From contig NZ_CP150276.1 in NCBI RefSeq assembly GCF_037977235.1, positions 3,038,001 to 3,102,000 on the forward strand: DNA of 64,000 nt, given 5' to 3'. Position numbers and translations under genes: made by a program. The notes beneath the pieces were generated by a model. The model made no database searches and had not been told where the DNA came from. It was given only the letters and a program-made list of their open reading frames with translations. This DNA is from Paenibacillus sp. FSL K6-0276. GTDB taxonomy: Bacteria > Bacillota > Bacilli > Paenibacillales > Paenibacillaceae. Below are positions 16,682 through 25,169 of this stretch, one piece after another (position 1 is the stretch's first letter; every line of letters starts with the position of its first letter).

Positions 16682-17535
16682 AGTTAGGAATCAGCACTTA
16701 CAGTCTGCATTCAGCTTTTTCGACGGGTGAGCTCACGCTTGAAGGTGTCATTGAGACGATCGCCGATCTGGGCGCGGAGCATGCGGAGATTGTACCCTTG
16801 GGCATCAATTTGGTTGAAAATCCTGAGCTAATTGATCAGATCGTACGAACGGCAGCGGGTCGTGGACTAGAGTTGTCCAATTATGCTATCGGGGCGAACT
16901 TTGCCGGGCTGGAGACAGCGGAAAGACAGCGGGAAGTCGAGCGGGTAAAGCGGGAAGTAGACGTCTGTGCGGCATTAGGCATTCAGCGGATGCGGCATGA
17001 TGTAGCCTCGTCAAATGATCTATCAATCACGCATTTTTTGGAAGAGCTTCCACATTTGGCTGAAGCCTGCCGAGAAATTGCCGATTATGCCGCAGGTTTG
17101 GGCATTACGACCAGTGTGGAGAATCATGGATACTTTATTCAGCACAGCGATCGTGTACAGGCGTTGGTTCACGCAGTAGGAAGAGACAACTTCCGTACAA
17201 CACTCGACATTGGCAACTTCCTGTGCGCAGATGAGAACCCACTTATTGCTGTGACTAACAACATCAAGCTTGCTTCGATGGTGCATTTCAAAGATTTTTA
17301 TATTCGTCCGCAAGACCGCCAGCCTGGCGAAGGTTGGTTCCAGTCCTCCGGTGGGAACTGGTTGAGAGGTTCCATCGTTGGTCAAGGAGACATCGATATG
17401 CCGAGTGTAATTCGAATCGTTAAGGAAAGCGGTTACGACGGATATATCTCTGTAGAATTTGAGGGAATGGAAGAGTGCCGCAAGGGCACAAGACTTGGGT
17501 TGGAATACATCAAGCGGGTTTGGAGCCAAATCTAA
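16678..17535 (+). CDS. Sugar phosphate isomerase/epimerase (TIM barrel, AP-endonuclease-2 fold), first copy
   Basis: This 285-residue protein starts LGISTYSLHSAF and shows the Xyl isomerase-like TIM-barrel signatures: HAEIVPLGI, SVENHGYF with metal-ligand Glu, TLDIGNFL, MVHFKDFY and YISVEFEGME with the last metal Glu. It is translationally coupled to the dehydrogenase before it. The family includes IolE/IolI-type enzymes that dehydrate or isomerise keto-inositols and 3-keto sugars; the exact substrate cannot be read from sequence. Confidence 0.85.
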   Translation: MKLGISTYSLHSAFSTGELTLEGVIETIADLGAEHAEIVPLGINLVENPELIDQIVRTAAGRGLELSNYAIGANFAGLETAERQREVERVKREVDVCAALGIQRMRHDVASSNDLSITHFLEELPHLAEACREIADYAAGLGITTSVENHGYFIQHSDRVQALVHAVGRDNFRTTLDIGNFLCADENPLIAVTNNIKLASMVHFKDFYIRPQDRQPGEGWFQSSGGNWLRGSIVGQGDIDMPSVIRIVKESGYDGYISVEFEGMEECRKGTRLGLEYIKRVWSQI

Positions 17536-17559
17536 TTCATTATAAAGGAGGATATTGCC

Positions 17560-18453
17560 ATGATTAAACCAATTATCACTAACAAAATCGGCGTCATCGT
17601 AGACAGCTTTCAGGTCGGAGTGAAAGAGGGATTGCGCAAGGCAAAAGAAGCTGGGGCAGATGGAGTTCAGATTTATGCGGTGCAAGGCGAATTTGATCCC
17701 GCTAACCTTTCTCAGTCAGTCCGCCGTGAATGGAAGGATTACATCGCTTCGCTGGGTCTCGAAATTTCTGCCCTCGTCGGAGATTTGGGCGGACATGGTT
17801 TTCAGGACCCTGCACAGAACCGTGCCAAAATCGAAAAGTCCAAACGCATTATGGAACTGGCCAAGGAGCTAGGTACAGATATAGTAACTACACATATCGG
17901 TATTGTTCCCGCTAATCCGGACAGTAAAATCTATGAAACCATGCACATCGCCTGCGAGGAACTCAGCAGATATGCACATGAGATGAATTCTTACTTTGCG
18001 ATTGAGACTGGGCCGGAACCCGCTGCGTGTCTGAAGACGTTCCTAGACGGTCTGGGTTCCAGAGGGGTTTCTGTCAATTTTGATCCGGCCAATATGGTGA
18101 TGGTGACTGGTGATGATCCCGTGCAAGGTGTTCATACACTAAAAGACTACATTGTACACACCCATGCTAAAGATGGTCTCAAACTTGCCGATATCGATCC
18201 GCGCGATGTTTACGGTCAATATGGTTATGAAGCACCAGCATTAGACCATGAGAAGATGGCTGAAATGGCCGAGACCGGCTCGGCGTTCCGTGAAGTTCCA
18301 CTTGGAGCAGGTTCTGTCGACTGGAACAATTATCTGCAAGCGCTGAACGACATCGGTTATACAGGATTCCTGACCATAGAACGGGAAGTTGGCACTAATC
18401 CAGAGGAAGATATCCGCCAGGCTGTGAATTTTTTAAAGGGTTTTCGGGTCTGA
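17560..18453 (+). CDS. Sugar phosphate isomerase/epimerase, second copy
   Basis: A strong ATAAAGGAGG site stands 9 bases before the ATG. The 297-residue TIM-barrel protein carries VVTTHIGIV, FAIETGPE, SVNFDPANM, VHTHAKDG and GFLTIEREVG, the metal-site pattern of the family. It is only distantly similar to the neighbouring isomerase, so the two probably act on successive intermediates, as in 3-keto-glucoside or inositol routes. It is the last gene of the module A operon. Confidence 0.85.
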   Translation: MIKPIITNKIGVIVDSFQVGVKEGLRKAKEAGADGVQIYAVQGEFDPANLSQSVRREWKDYIASLGLEISALVGDLGGHGFQDPAQNRAKIEKSKRIMELAKELGTDIVTTHIGIVPANPDSKIYETMHIACEELSRYAHEMNSYFAIETGPEPAACLKTFLDGLGSRGVSVNFDPANMVMVTGDDPVQGVHTLKDYIVHTHAKDGLKLADIDPRDVYGQYGYEAPALDHEKMAEMAETGSAFREVPLGAGSVDWNNYLQALNDIGYTGFLTIEREVGTNPEEDIRQAVNFLKGFRV

Positions 18454-18486
18454 ACACAGTAGTGATAAAGATTAAATAGTTCATCC

Positions 18487-18536
18487 AAACAGTCCCTGTG
18501 AAAAGAGATCCTACATCCATTGGGACTGTTTGTATT
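18487..18536 (+). terminator. Possible long-loop terminator after module A
   Basis: A perfect 10-bp stem AAACAGTCCC / GGGACTGTTT separated by 25 bases, followed by TGTATTTAT. The long loop lowers confidence. Confidence 0.45.
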
Positions 18537-18551
18537 TATATAGTGTCCCTT

Positions 18552-18875
18552 TTGCGAATTATAATTGACGTTCCTTGGTATGAATCTTTGACAGCAGGTA
18601 ACTTCATCGGTCCAAAATTAATCATTAATGAATTTGTGGCATACAGTAATTTCGCTCCACTTATTGATACTTTATCTCAAAAATCAGTGGTGATTATAAG
18701 CTTTGCACTTTGTGGTTTCGCTAACTTTTCTTCTCTAAGAATTTTACTTGGAGGACTTGGCAAACTGTCACCTAAACGCAGACCGGACATTGCTCGCTTA
18801 GGTGTAAAAGCCATCATCGCTGGCGCACTAGCATCTTGTTTAAGCGCCGCTATTGCAGGTATGATTATCAGTTAA
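18552..18875 (+). pseudogene. C-terminal remnant of a CNT (NupC-type) nucleoside transporter
   Basis: About 105 codons match the last quarter of concentrative nucleoside transporters: LTAGNFIGPKLIINEFVAY, ALCGFANFSSLRILLGGLG, KRRPDIARLGVKAIIAG and a final LSAAIAGMII. Full-length members have about 400 residues, so the first three quarters are missing. The frame is otherwise intact, and a good terminator follows. The upstream boundary coincides with the end of the module A operon, so a deletion or the insertion of that operon may have cut the gene. Confidence 0.75.
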
Positions 18876-18938
18876 TAAACGTTGCACATTTTTCAAAGAA
18901 AAGGTTTACCAGGTGACACTCTTTCTCAACGCAAAATA

Positions 18939-18977
18939 AAGCCGATGATCTAAACCAAAAGATCATCGGCTTTTTGT
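18939..18977 (+). terminator. Strong terminator (probably of the lost transporter gene)
   Basis: Perfect 13-bp stem AAGCCGATGATCT / AGATCATCGGCTT with a short A-rich loop and a T run. It also faces the end of the leftward AraC gene. Confidence 0.88.
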
Positions 18978-19009
18978 TTGCTTAAGTAAGGTAATGGGAA
19001 TTGTATCCT

Positions 19010-19846
19010 TTAACGCAGTTCACTTGGAGTCCGTTGTTTAATCTGTTTAAATACTCTGTTGAAGGTACGGATATTAGTGAAACCGCACTCCAGGGCGATA
19101 TCCAAAATGGATTTGTCTGTGGTCAGCAGCAGCTGTTCTGCCTGGTTGACTCGGATGTTGCTAAGGTACGCAATATAGCTCATACCCGAAAGACTCTTGA
19201 AGAAGCGGGAGAAATAAAAGAGGCTCATATTGGCTTGCCTTGCAGCGTCAGCAAGTGTGATGGGATGCATGTAGTTGACGTCGAGGTATTCAAGAACCCC
19301 TTGCATAATCTTCATGTTAGTGATGCGTCTTTTATCTTTCTGTGGATTAATCTTATCCAAAGGAACATGCCGTAAAATGAGTCCGCTCCACTCGTGCAAT
19401 AGGCCAATGATTACCTGTTCATGATATTCCAGCTTTTGATTATATTCACCCATAAGTTCCTGCAGGATCAGAGGAAGACGTTTGTTGATACCTACCTCTT
19501 CTTCTCGTGTAGCTATTCGTTTCTCAATAAATGGTGAAGTCAGTCTCACATTCAGGGGCCATCCTCCAGGAAAACCGATTAAAGAAGGATTGAATATAAC
19601 CATCATTATCTTGGAGCTGCTGCTTTTACTGTCATAGTAGTGGATGTCTCCACTGCTGCATATAGCCATATCACCTGTTTTCAAGACCCTCATTTCAGAA
19701 TTGATTCCCATCCGAATTGAACCTTCAAATACATAGACTATCTCAAGATCGTTATGCCAGTGGGCTATAAAATCAAATTCATTAGACACTATTACAGTGA
19801 AGGGGAAAGTCGAATGGTAAGTTCTATTTTCGTGAAAGGCTTTCAT
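19010..19846 (-). CDS. Cupin-AraC family transcriptional regulator (module B)
   Basis: This 278-residue regulator has an N-terminal cupin domain (AHWHNDLEIVYVFEGSIRMGI, KTGDMAICSSGDIHYYDS) and a C-terminal AraC DNA-binding domain (DAARQANMSLFYFSRFFKSLSG, ILDIALECGFTNIRTFNRVFKQ). It is divergent from the ThuA/dehydrogenase pair, repeating the layout of module A. The ligand is presumably the sugar or sugar acid handled by that pair. Confidence 0.85.
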   Translation of the reverse strand: MKAFHENRTYHSTFPFTVIVSNEFDFIAHWHNDLEIVYVFEGSIRMGINSEMRVLKTGDMAICSSGDIHYYDSKSSSSKIMMVIFNPSLIGFPGGWPLNVRLTSPFIEKRIATREEEVGINKRLPLILQELMGEYNQKLEYHEQVIIGLLHEWSGLILRHVPLDKINPQKDKRRITNMKIMQGVLEYLDVNYMHPITLADAARQANMSLFYFSRFFKSLSGMSYIAYLSNIRVNQAEQLLLTTDKSILDIALECGFTNIRTFNRVFKQIKQRTPSELR

Positions 19847-20007
19847 GAGATCTCCTGTTCATGCGATTCGAATTTTATGTTCACCTCTAAAACTTAGCAA
19901 AAAATGACCATTCCTACAAGTGAAATGGCGAGCACTCCTCTACGATCTGGATTACAATTTCATCAGATGGACGAAAGGTTGACTACATATATAAAGGAGA
20001 TTGCAGG

Positions 20008-20667
20008 ATGACGAAGAAGGCATTGATTGTAAAAGGTGGATGGGATGGGCATGAACCAAATGAAGTAGCCGCAATTTTTGCTGGCATTCTAGAGGATGAA
20101 GGCTTTGAAGTTGAAGTGTCTGATACGCTGGAGAGCTTCAACGGTGCAGAGAAGCTTGCGGACTTAAGCCTTATTGTACCGGTATGGACCATGGGAGAAA
20201 TCAGCAATGATCAGGCATCTTCGGTTCTGAAGGCAGTAGCTTCTGGAGTAGGAATTGCCGGTTGTCATGGAGGGATGTGCGACTCTTTCCGTAACAATAC
20301 AGAGTGGCAATTTTTGACCGGGTCACAATGGGTAGCGCATCCATTTAATGATGGGGTAGAGTACGAAGTTAATATCGTACACTCCGGCTCAAGTCCCATT
20401 GTGGAGGGCATCCAAGACTTCAAGGTGAAATCGGAACAATATTATTTACATGTGGATCCTGCGGTGGATGTTTTGGCAACAACTGCGTTTGTGATGAGTG
20501 AGGGTGAGCATTCAGCGAATGGTGTCATCACGATGCCCGTTGTATATACGAAGAAATGGGGAAAAGGGAAGGTTTTCTATAATTCACTTGGACATCATGC
20601 AGATGTTTTCGATATTCCAGAAGCCAAGGAACTGATGCGAAAAGGCTTTTTATGGGCGGCTAACTAA
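20008..20667 (+). CDS. ThuA-domain protein
   Basis: The 219-residue protein has a class I glutamine amidotransferase-like ThuA fold: ALIVKGGWDGHEPNEVA at the start, GIAGCHGGMCDSF, WQFLTGSQWVAHP and KGKVFYNSLGHHADVF. ThuA proteins occur in disaccharide utilisation operons (trehalose/sucrose 3-keto routes), usually beside Gfo/Idh/MocA dehydrogenases, as here; a 3-keto-glycoside or trehalose role is known for some members. AAAGGAG precedes the ATG by 10 bases. The next gene starts 18 bases later. Confidence 0.85.
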   Translation: MTKKALIVKGGWDGHEPNEVAAIFAGILEDEGFEVEVSDTLESFNGAEKLADLSLIVPVWTMGEISNDQASSVLKAVASGVGIAGCHGGMCDSFRNNTEWQFLTGSQWVAHPFNDGVEYEVNIVHSGSSPIVEGIQDFKVKSEQYYLHVDPAVDVLATTAFVMSEGEHSANGVITMPVVYTKKWGKGKVFYNSLGHHADVFDIPEAKELMRKGFLWAAN

Positions 20668-20685
20668 AACTGAGATAAGGTGGGA

Positions 20686-21795
20686 ATGATCTTGCGCAAA
20701 GTGAAGGTAGGTATAGTCGGCTGCGGAAACATCAGCAGCATTTATTTTGAAAATTTGAATGGGACCTTCGTTAATACTGAGGTTTATGCTTGTTCCGACT
20801 TGGATAAAGGACGAGCAGAGCAAGCGGCGGAGAAATATGGAGTTCCTCATGTATGGACGACAGAGCAATTAATTGCTTCGGAAGAGATTGAAATTGTCGT
20901 TAATCTAACAACGCCTAATTTTCATTTTGACGTGTGTAAGCAAGCCTTACTAGCAGGTAAACATGTGTATGTGGAGAAGCCATTATCCCTTTCCTTGGAG
21001 AATGGCACCGAGCTAGTTCGCCTTGCGAAGGAAAAAAACCTGTTCCTCGGCTGCGCACCAGATACTTTTCTCGGAGGTGGTCTGCAAACCTGCAGTAAGC
21101 TGATTGCGGATGGATATATCGGACAGCCGGTGGCGGCAACTGCCTTTATGCTCTGTCATGGACATGAAAGCTGGCATCCTGATCCGGAATTCTATTATAA
21201 AGCCGGTGGCGGACCCATGTTTGACATGGGACCCTACTATTTAACCGCGCTGGTGTCCTTGTTGGGCCCAGCTAAAACAGTATGCGGTATCACTAAAACC
21301 TCCTTTCCTCATAGAACGATCACTAGCGAAAAGAAGTTTGGTAAAGTCATTGATGTAGAAGTACCTACACATGTTGCTGGAACGATTGAGTTTGACAGTG
21401 GTGCCGTGGCAACGATGATCACTAGCTTCGATACTTGGCACAGCACTTTGCCGAGAATCGAGATCTACGGATCGCTAGGAACTTTGATCGTACCGGACCC
21501 CAACAACTTCGGAGGGCCGATCCTTATGCGCCCGGCTAACAGCCCGGAATTCCAAGAGATCCCGCTTATCTACAATTATGCAGATAACAGTAGAGGCATA
21601 GGAGTAGCGGATATGGCCCGCTGCATCGACACGGGGGAAACGCCGCGCGCAAACGGAGAACTCGCCAATCACGTACTTGAGATTATGCATGCATTCCATA
21701 CAAGTTCCGACTCTAAGCGGTATGCGGAGCTGGTCACTAGCTGCGAGCAGCCCAAGCCACTGCCGCTGGGCTTAGTTAAAGGGTATTTAGGATAG
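20686..21795 (+). CDS. Gfo/Idh/MocA family NAD(P)-dependent oxidoreductase (module B)
   Basis: The ATG at 20686 lies after AAGGTGGG; the GTG at 20680 is inside that site. The 369-residue protein begins KVKVGIVGCGNISSIYFEN, has HVYVEKPLSLSLE with the catalytic Lys, and GGGPMFDMGPYYLTALV in the C-terminal domain. It is co-transcribed with thuA and followed by a strong terminator. Together they suggest oxidation of a disaccharide or glycoside at C3; this is inference from family neighbourhoods. Confidence 0.88.
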   Translation: MILRKVKVGIVGCGNISSIYFENLNGTFVNTEVYACSDLDKGRAEQAAEKYGVPHVWTTEQLIASEEIEIVVNLTTPNFHFDVCKQALLAGKHVYVEKPLSLSLENGTELVRLAKEKNLFLGCAPDTFLGGGLQTCSKLIADGYIGQPVAATAFMLCHGHESWHPDPEFYYKAGGGPMFDMGPYYLTALVSLLGPAKTVCGITKTSFPHRTITSEKKFGKVIDVEVPTHVAGTIEFDSGAVATMITSFDTWHSTLPRIEIYGSLGTLIVPDPNNFGGPILMRPANSPEFQEIPLIYNYADNSRGIGVADMARCIDTGETPRANGELANHVLEIMHAFHTSSDSKRYAELVTSCEQPKPLPLGLVKGYLG

Positions 21796-21850
21796 TATTT
21801 TCCTGGAGTAAAATACTGAAGGTTACACTGCAGATAATCAGCTTACAAAA

Positions 21851-21887
21851 GGGTAGAAGACAGATCCATAAGTCTTCTACCCTTTTT
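21851..21887 (+). terminator. Intrinsic terminator after module B
   Basis: Perfect 11-bp stem GGGTAGAAGAC / GTCTTCTACCC with a 10-base loop and TTTTT. Confidence 0.92.
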
Positions 21888-21929
21888 GGTCTGATGTATT
21901 GCAGCATACCCGAAATTCTCACCACACAC

Positions 21930-22403
21930 TTACCAGACAGGTCTTAATCTCGTTGGTAATTTATCTTCATTTGCTTCATAAACAAGTCTTGTTAGATCTT
22001 CTTTGAGCATTTGAAGTCGTTCGGTACCTATGTTTTCAATCCAACGTTGCTCAATCTCTGTTAGTATCTTCTCTTTTTCTTTCACTACTAACCAACCTCG
22101 TTCGGTCAAAATAATAATTTTCCCTCTCATATCAGTGGGATGAGTTTTGCGCATTACATAACCACTTTTCTCAAGATAATCCACCATTTTACTTACAGCT
22201 TGTTTAGAAATTCCTAAATATTCAGCGAGTTCTATACCTGTTGCTCCGTTTGGAGTAATACATTTAAACATAAAACCATGTACAGGTCTAATATCTCCAA
22301 ATCCTAATTCACGCAATCTATCATGTAGTTCATTAATTGATGTACTTAAGGATAATGATAAAAGTGATGTCAGATCCAATTCACTAAATACTTCCTGAGT
22401 CAT
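21930..22403 (-). CDS. MarR-family repressor
   Basis: The start at 22403 is chosen because GAGGAGG lies 8 bases before it on the minus strand. The 157-residue winged-helix protein shows GATGIELAEYLGISKQAVSKMVDYLEKSGYV and the wing RKTHPTDMRGKIIILTERG. It is divergent from a DUF3238-like/azoreductase gene pair. Two near-identical palindromes lie in the 150-bp divergent region, one over its own -35, so auto-repression and control of the divergent genes is likely. The signal may be a quinone, azo dye or other electrophile (inference from the azoreductase). Confidence 0.88.
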   Translation of the reverse strand: MTQEVFSELDLTSLLSLSLSTSINELHDRLRELGFGDIRPVHGFMFKCITPNGATGIELAEYLGISKQAVSKMVDYLEKSGYVMRKTHPTDMRGKIIILTERGWLVVKEKEKILTEIEQRWIENIGTERLQMLKEDLTRLVYEANEDKLPTRLRPVW

Positions 22404-22423
22404 ACATAAAACCTCCTCAAATA

Positions 22424-22442
22424 AAGTCAACTTAGTTGACTT
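22424..22442. promoter_or_regulatory. MarR operator 1
   Basis: AAGTCAACTTAGTTGACTT is a perfect 19-bp palindrome about one helical unit downstream of the leftward -10, just before the marR ribosome binding site. Confidence 0.75.
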
Positions 22443-22454
22443 TGTTCGAAATAC

Positions 22455-22483
22455 ATTGTACTATGCAGAATGTAGTCAATCAA
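22455..22483 (-). promoter_or_regulatory. Promoter of the marR gene
   Basis: On the minus strand, TTGATT (22478-22483), a 17-bp spacer and TACAAT (22455-22460) form a good sigma-A promoter. Its -35 lies inside operator 2 and operator 1 sits downstream of the -10. Confidence 0.65.
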
Positions 22484-22491
22484 GTTGACTA
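22473..22491. promoter_or_regulatory. MarR operator 2
   Basis: TAGTCAATCAAGTTGACTA shares the half-sites AGTCAA / TTGACT with operator 1 but is imperfect in its centre. The centres are 49 bp apart. Confidence 0.7.
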
Positions 22492-22553
22492 TATTTCGGT
22501 TGTGTAAAAAAGGTATTCACTGAAACAGAATTAATAAATTATGGAGGGTTCTC

Positions 22554-23138
22554 ATGACTAATATTGTTAAAATTAGAGCTAGTGTATTTATTCCAATATC
22601 TTGGACTGATCCTAGAAAGGATGCAGAAACAGGAAACGTGATCCAATTTGAAGGTGACTCACGCGAATTCACACCCTATGCTGTCAACGCTATGCGTTCC
22701 AGAGTTGAACAAGAAGTAGTTGTGGATTTTTACAAAAAAGAAATTTTCACATATGCAAATACTGGCATTACAACAGAAAGAGTTACAACTCCAGATGGTT
22801 CTGTTAATAAAAAAACAGGAAAAGCTAGTACAGATGGTATTTTGTGCACTGATATTGTATGGGGTTCTGATGACGTCAAGTTTCAAATGAGTGCAAGTGC
22901 TAGCAATCCATTAAATGCATATGCACCTCCTGTTGACTATCTATTAATAGTCCATGTCAAAAAAGATGGTACTGTCGATATGCAAGGAGCACACGATGGA
23001 TTTCCTTGTTTTGAATTTTATAAGCAAGTGAACTTTGGACCGTTTGAACAAATGTATACGCACGATTTCAGAGAAACTGGTGATACTCCTGCAGCTATGG
23101 CTGGAGAAATGGAGTATAGTTTTAAAAAAATATTATAA
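22554..23138 (+). CDS. DUF3238-like protein
   Basis: The 194-residue protein begins MTNIVKIRASVFIPISW and contains VIQFEGDSREF, SASASNPLNAYAPPVDYLLIV and DGFPCFEFYKQVNFGPFEQM. This layout (fold start IRxSVFIP, FEGDxR, SNP, HDGFPxFE) is what I recall for DUF3238; function is unknown. It is AT-rich with Bacillus-like codon use, starts after TGGAGGG, and is the first gene right of the MarR operators. AzoR follows 35 bases later, so the two are probably one operon. Confidence 0.55.
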   Translation: MTNIVKIRASVFIPISWTDPRKDAETGNVIQFEGDSREFTPYAVNAMRSRVEQEVVVDFYKKEIFTYANTGITTERVTTPDGSVNKKTGKASTDGILCTDIVWGSDDVKFQMSASASNPLNAYAPPVDYLLIVHVKKDGTVDMQGAHDGFPCFEFYKQVNFGPFEQMYTHDFRETGDTPAAMAGEMEYSFKKIL

Positions 23139-23173
23139 ACAACATAAGAGTGAACAATCAGGAGGAACAAAGA

Positions 23174-23800
23174 ATGACAACAGTTTTATTTGTAAAAGCA
23201 AACAATCGCCCAGCGGATCAGTCGGTTAGTGTTAGATTATATGAGGCATTTTTAGCGAGCTATAAAGAATCACATCCAAATGATACAGTGGTAGAGCTGG
23301 ATTTATACAATGAGGAATTGCCTTACGTAGGAGCAGATATGATTAACGGTACATTTAAGTCTAGTAGAGGATTAGATTTAACAGTAGAAGAAGCAAAAGC
23401 AGTAGCTGTTGCTGATAAATATTTAGATCCATTCCTTGCAGCCGATAAAGTCGTATTTGGTTTCCCTTTATGGAATTTAACCATCCCAGCTGTACTACAC
23501 ACATATATTGATTACCTAAACCGCGCGGGCAAAACATTTAAATATACGCCAGAAGGTCCAGTGGGTCTTATTGGAAATAAAAAAATAGTATTATTAAACG
23601 CAAGTGGCGGTGTATATTCTGAGGGACCAAAAGCTGATGTAGAAATGGCTGTTAAATATGTAACAAGTATGATGAGCTTCTTCGGTGTAAAAGACATGGA
23701 GACCATTGTGATTGAAGGACACAACCAATTCCCTGATAAAGCAGAAGTGATTATTGCTGAAGGGCTTGAAAAGGCTGTTAAAGTATCAAGTACGTTCTAA
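23174..23800 (+). CDS. azoR: FMN-dependent NADH-azoreductase
   Basis: The ATG at 23174 has AGGAGG eight bases upstream. The 208-residue flavodoxin-like protein shows VLFVKANNRPADQSVSVRL, FGFPLWNLTIPAVLHTYIDYLNRAGKTF and LLNASGGVYSEGP, the FMN-binding and dimer motifs of AzoR. It reduces azo bonds and quinones by two-electron transfer from NADH, protecting against thiol-reactive electrophiles. Control by the adjacent MarR protein fits known MarR/azoreductase pairs in Bacilli. A terminator follows. Confidence 0.9.
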   Translation: MTTVLFVKANNRPADQSVSVRLYEAFLASYKESHPNDTVVELDLYNEELPYVGADMINGTFKSSRGLDLTVEEAKAVAVADKYLDPFLAADKVVFGFPLWNLTIPAVLHTYIDYLNRAGKTFKYTPEGPVGLIGNKKIVLLNASGGVYSEGPKADVEMAVKYVTSMMSFFGVKDMETIVIEGHNQFPDKAEVIIAEGLEKAVKVSSTF

Positions 23801-23827
23801 TTAACAAAGCGCTTGTCACTCTAAAGG

Positions 23828-23866
23828 GCAGTACCAGCACTTTTATAGCGGTGGTACTGCTTTTTT
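23828..23866 (+). terminator. Intrinsic terminator after azoR
   Basis: Stem GCAGTACCA / TGGTACTGC followed by TTTTTT. Confidence 0.88.
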
Positions 23867-23929
23867 ATTCGCCTATCTCGCTATTTTTGGAGAGTGCGTA
23901 AAATCGATAGAAAGAAGGATTACATTACA

Positions 23930-25066
23930 ATGGAACGTTTATGGACAAAAAACTTTATCATGCTGACCATTACAGCTTTATTACTATTTAGTGGTTTTTA
24001 TTTACTAATGCCAACACTGCCTATGTTTATCAAACAATTAGGTGGAAGTGAATCTCAAGTTGGATTAATTATTGGAGTGTTTACAATATCGGCAGTAATT
24101 TTCCGTCCTATTATTGGAGGATTAATGGATCGGTATGGTCGACGAGTATTTATAATAAGCGGATTACTATTTTTTGCAATAACAATGTATTTTTATGATT
24201 GGGTAACAGGCATTATGTTTTTAGTAGTATTACGTATCCTCCATGGAGTCAGCTGGGCAGTTGCTACAACTTCGATAGGAACGGCTGTGACTGATGTTAT
24301 TCCACAATCTCGTCGTGGAGAAGGAATGGGATGGTATGGACTAGCAATGACATTAGGAATGGCATTAGGACCAATCGTTGGTCTTTGGGTAACAAAATCA
24401 TATTCATTTCATTACCTATTTCTTCTATGTACAGTATTAGCATTGATTGCATTCATACTTGGATTTGGTGCGAAAGTTCCAGCAGTTCAAAATACATCAA
24501 AAAAACCAATATCATTTTTTGAAAAAACAGTTTTACCTATTGCTATTGTTACATTTTTCTTATCTTTTACTTTTGGAGGCATAACAACATTTTTACCACT
24601 GTTTGCTGCAAACATAGAAGTTAATACGGGTACTTTTTTCTTAGTCTATGCAGTCACACTTGCAGTAATTAGACCACTTACAGGGAAGATTTCCGATAAA
24701 TATGGGGAAGGGGTCATTATTGTTCCTGCTCTTTTCATTCTGATAGTCGCACTATTCGTCCTAACAATGTCTAAAGGACTTATTGGAGTAGTTATTACTG
24801 CTATTTTGTACGGAATTGGATTCGGATCAGCACAACCGGCTCTTCAAGTAGCGATGATTCGATTAGCTCCACCAGTGAAAAGAGGTGTAGCGAACGCTAC
24901 ATTCTTAACTGCTTTTGATTTAGGAATTGGTTTAGGAGCTATTCTACTAGGATTTGTTTCACAGCTCATGGGATATCAGATGGTATTTATTACTTGTGCA
25001 ATATCTGGGTTTATTAGTCTGGTGCTTTTTATTTTGTTTGTAAAAAAGACACTAAAAACAACCTGA
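23930..25066 (+). CDS. Major facilitator superfamily efflux transporter
   Basis: The ATG at 23930 follows AAGAAGGA; the upstream GTG has no proper site. The 378-residue protein has twelve hydrophobic segments and the MFS motif A GGLMDRYGRRVF between helices 2 and 3, plus a second-half copy TGKISDKYGEG. It is like the drug:H+ antiporter-1 group. Its AT-rich codon use matches the MarR/DUF3238/AzoR genes before it, though a terminator separates them; it may belong to the same stress or drug-efflux block. Confidence 0.85.
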   Translation: MERLWTKNFIMLTITALLLFSGFYLLMPTLPMFIKQLGGSESQVGLIIGVFTISAVIFRPIIGGLMDRYGRRVFIISGLLFFAITMYFYDWVTGIMFLVVLRILHGVSWAVATTSIGTAVTDVIPQSRRGEGMGWYGLAMTLGMALGPIVGLWVTKSYSFHYLFLLCTVLALIAFILGFGAKVPAVQNTSKKPISFFEKTVLPIAIVTFFLSFTFGGITTFLPLFAANIEVNTGTFFLVYAVTLAVIRPLTGKISDKYGEGVIIVPALFILIVALFVLTMSKGLIGVVITAILYGIGFGSAQPALQVAMIRLAPPVKRGVANATFLTAFDLGIGLGAILLGFVSQLMGYQMVFITCAISGFISLVLFILFVKKTLKTT

Positions 25067-25169
25067 TCCGAACCTTCGTTAACAACGGAAGACTTGATTT
25101 CATGGGGTTATATGATAGGATTTTGGATGAGGCAAGGCTCCATTAAGATTTATGAATAGGAGGTTAGGT

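Noticed and set aside
17023..17685. Long minus-strand open frame of 220 codons
   Set aside because: It is antisense to the two isomerase genes, whose family motifs and ribosome binding sites are clear; its product shows no domain.
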